DNA from: an uncultured Prevotella sp.
Lineage (GTDB): Bacteria > Bacteroidota > Bacteroidia > Bacteroidales > Bacteroidaceae
Direction of reading: 5' to 3'
Length of the DNA: 32,384 nucleotides
NCBI GenBank assembly: GCA_900557035.1
Contig: USRA01000017.1
Span: 1-32,384 of the forward strand
Positions within the stretch are counted from its first letter, which is position 1. Each line of letters begins with the position of its first letter. The notes under the pieces are model-generated. The model did no database searches and was not told where the DNA came from. It saw nothing but the letters and a program-made list of their open reading frames with translations. Positions 32,048 to 32,384 of this stretch are shown piece by piece. The position numbers were made by a program, and so were the translations under genes.

Positions 32048-32384
32048 ATGAGAGATAAAAATGCCCAGGATGGCTCAAACAAAAAGCCGTCTGAAGGAAT
32101 CTATTATAAGATCAAAGTATCCCTTTTTGCCAACAAGCTGACGAATTGGTATTTTTCCCAGACTACCCTGCCATATTGGTGCATCCTGGCATTGGATAGC
32201 ATCGCTGTAGTTGTTGCCGGAATGATAGCTACCTACATCGCAGAGGGCGGAGAAGCATTGACGAGCCATTTCTGGAGTTATGTCCTTACTTACGTCTGCA
32301 CCCTTCCACTCTTTGTCGTGGGTATGCGAATCTTCCATACCTATTCCGGCATCATGCGCTATTCATCGTTTGTTGATCTGATGC
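32048..32384 (+). CDS. CapD/FlaA1-like polysaccharide biosynthesis protein, N-terminal part
   Basis: The gene starts at ATG 32048 and runs off the window end; 112 codons are visible. After a polar N-terminus of about 40 residues come hydrophobic segments (LPYWCILALDSIAVVVAGMI in the first, YVLTYVCTLPLFVVGM in the second). These end in FHTYSGIMRYSSFVDL, a stretch typical of the membrane part of nucleoside-diphosphate-sugar epimerase/dehydratases (WbpM/CapD/FlaA1 family). The catalytic Rossmann domain lies outside the window. Such enzymes make UDP-sugar precursors for capsule or O-antigen. Location behind UpxY agrees. The family call rests on the N-terminal domain only. Confidence 0.8.
   Translation, partial: MRDKNAQDGSNKKPSEGIYYKIKVSLFANKLTNWYFSQTTLPYWCILALDSIAVVVAGMIATYIAEGGEALTSHFWSYVLTYVCTLPLFVVGMRIFHTYSGIMRYSSFVDLM

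Noticed and set aside
1..32384. CRISPR arrays, tRNA and rRNA genes, insertion sequences, prophage genes
   Set aside because: No spaced direct repeats of CRISPR type, no tRNA- or rRNA-like sequence I recognise, and no transposase or phage protein in any frame.

Overview
The window looks like chromosomal DNA of a gut Bacteroidales, most likely Prevotella/Segatella (P. copri-like). The reasons are the repeated promoter pattern TTTG-N19-22-TAnnTTTG, the general lack of Shine-Dalgarno sites, and the protein families present: DUF5686 outer-membrane protein, S9 dipeptidyl peptidase, GH31/GH2 glycosidases and a UpxY antiterminator. The genus is inferred from memory of family content, not from a search.

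Layout. 1-473: no protein gene; a structured minus-strand RNA with its own terminator. 474-3657 (minus): a small membrane protein, a VTT/DedA-type protein, a metal-binding lipoprotein and an HNH endonuclease. A REP-like triple palindrome separates these from purD (minus, own promoter). 5218-9585 (minus): a secreted HD-GYP-like protein and a DPP-IV-type peptidase. 9706-13064 (minus): a small protein, a frameshifted retropepsin-like protease, cysE and a THUMP RNA methyltransferase with a repetitive RGG-like tail, followed by MATE (13247-14584, minus). At 14.6 kb a divergent promoter region starts a plus-strand operon of five genes (GNAT-like, nucleotidyltransferase/ATP-grasp fusion, CDP-alcohol phosphatidyltransferase, flippase-like protein, HAD hydrolase) that reads as a pathway for an unusual phospholipid head group. 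Next come a DUF5686 protein, a LuxR-type response regulator, and a LacI regulator with an operator over its own promoter. The LacI gene is followed by a GH31 alpha-xylosidase/glucosidase-like gene and a GH2 beta-galactosidase-like gene, both broken: GH31 by an internal deletion that shifts the frame, GH2 by a TGG-to-TGA nonsense change.

The right end is the start of a capsular/exopolysaccharide locus under a DNA-inversion switch. Two perfect 29-bp inverted repeats (30776-30804 and 30952-30980) flank one Bacteroidetes promoter that here points right (ON). A folded leader of about 230 nt, an UpxY/NusG-like antiterminator, an 85-aa unknown protein and the N-terminus of a CapD/FlaA1-like sugar-nucleotide enzyme (cut by the window end) follow.

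Most notable: the invertible promoter; a candidate -1 frameshift at an A-AAA-AAG heptamer in the retropepsin gene; the 19-bp tandem repeat that multiplies the start codon of the flippase-like gene; the lipid head-group operon; and the decayed LacI-GH31-GH2 cluster.
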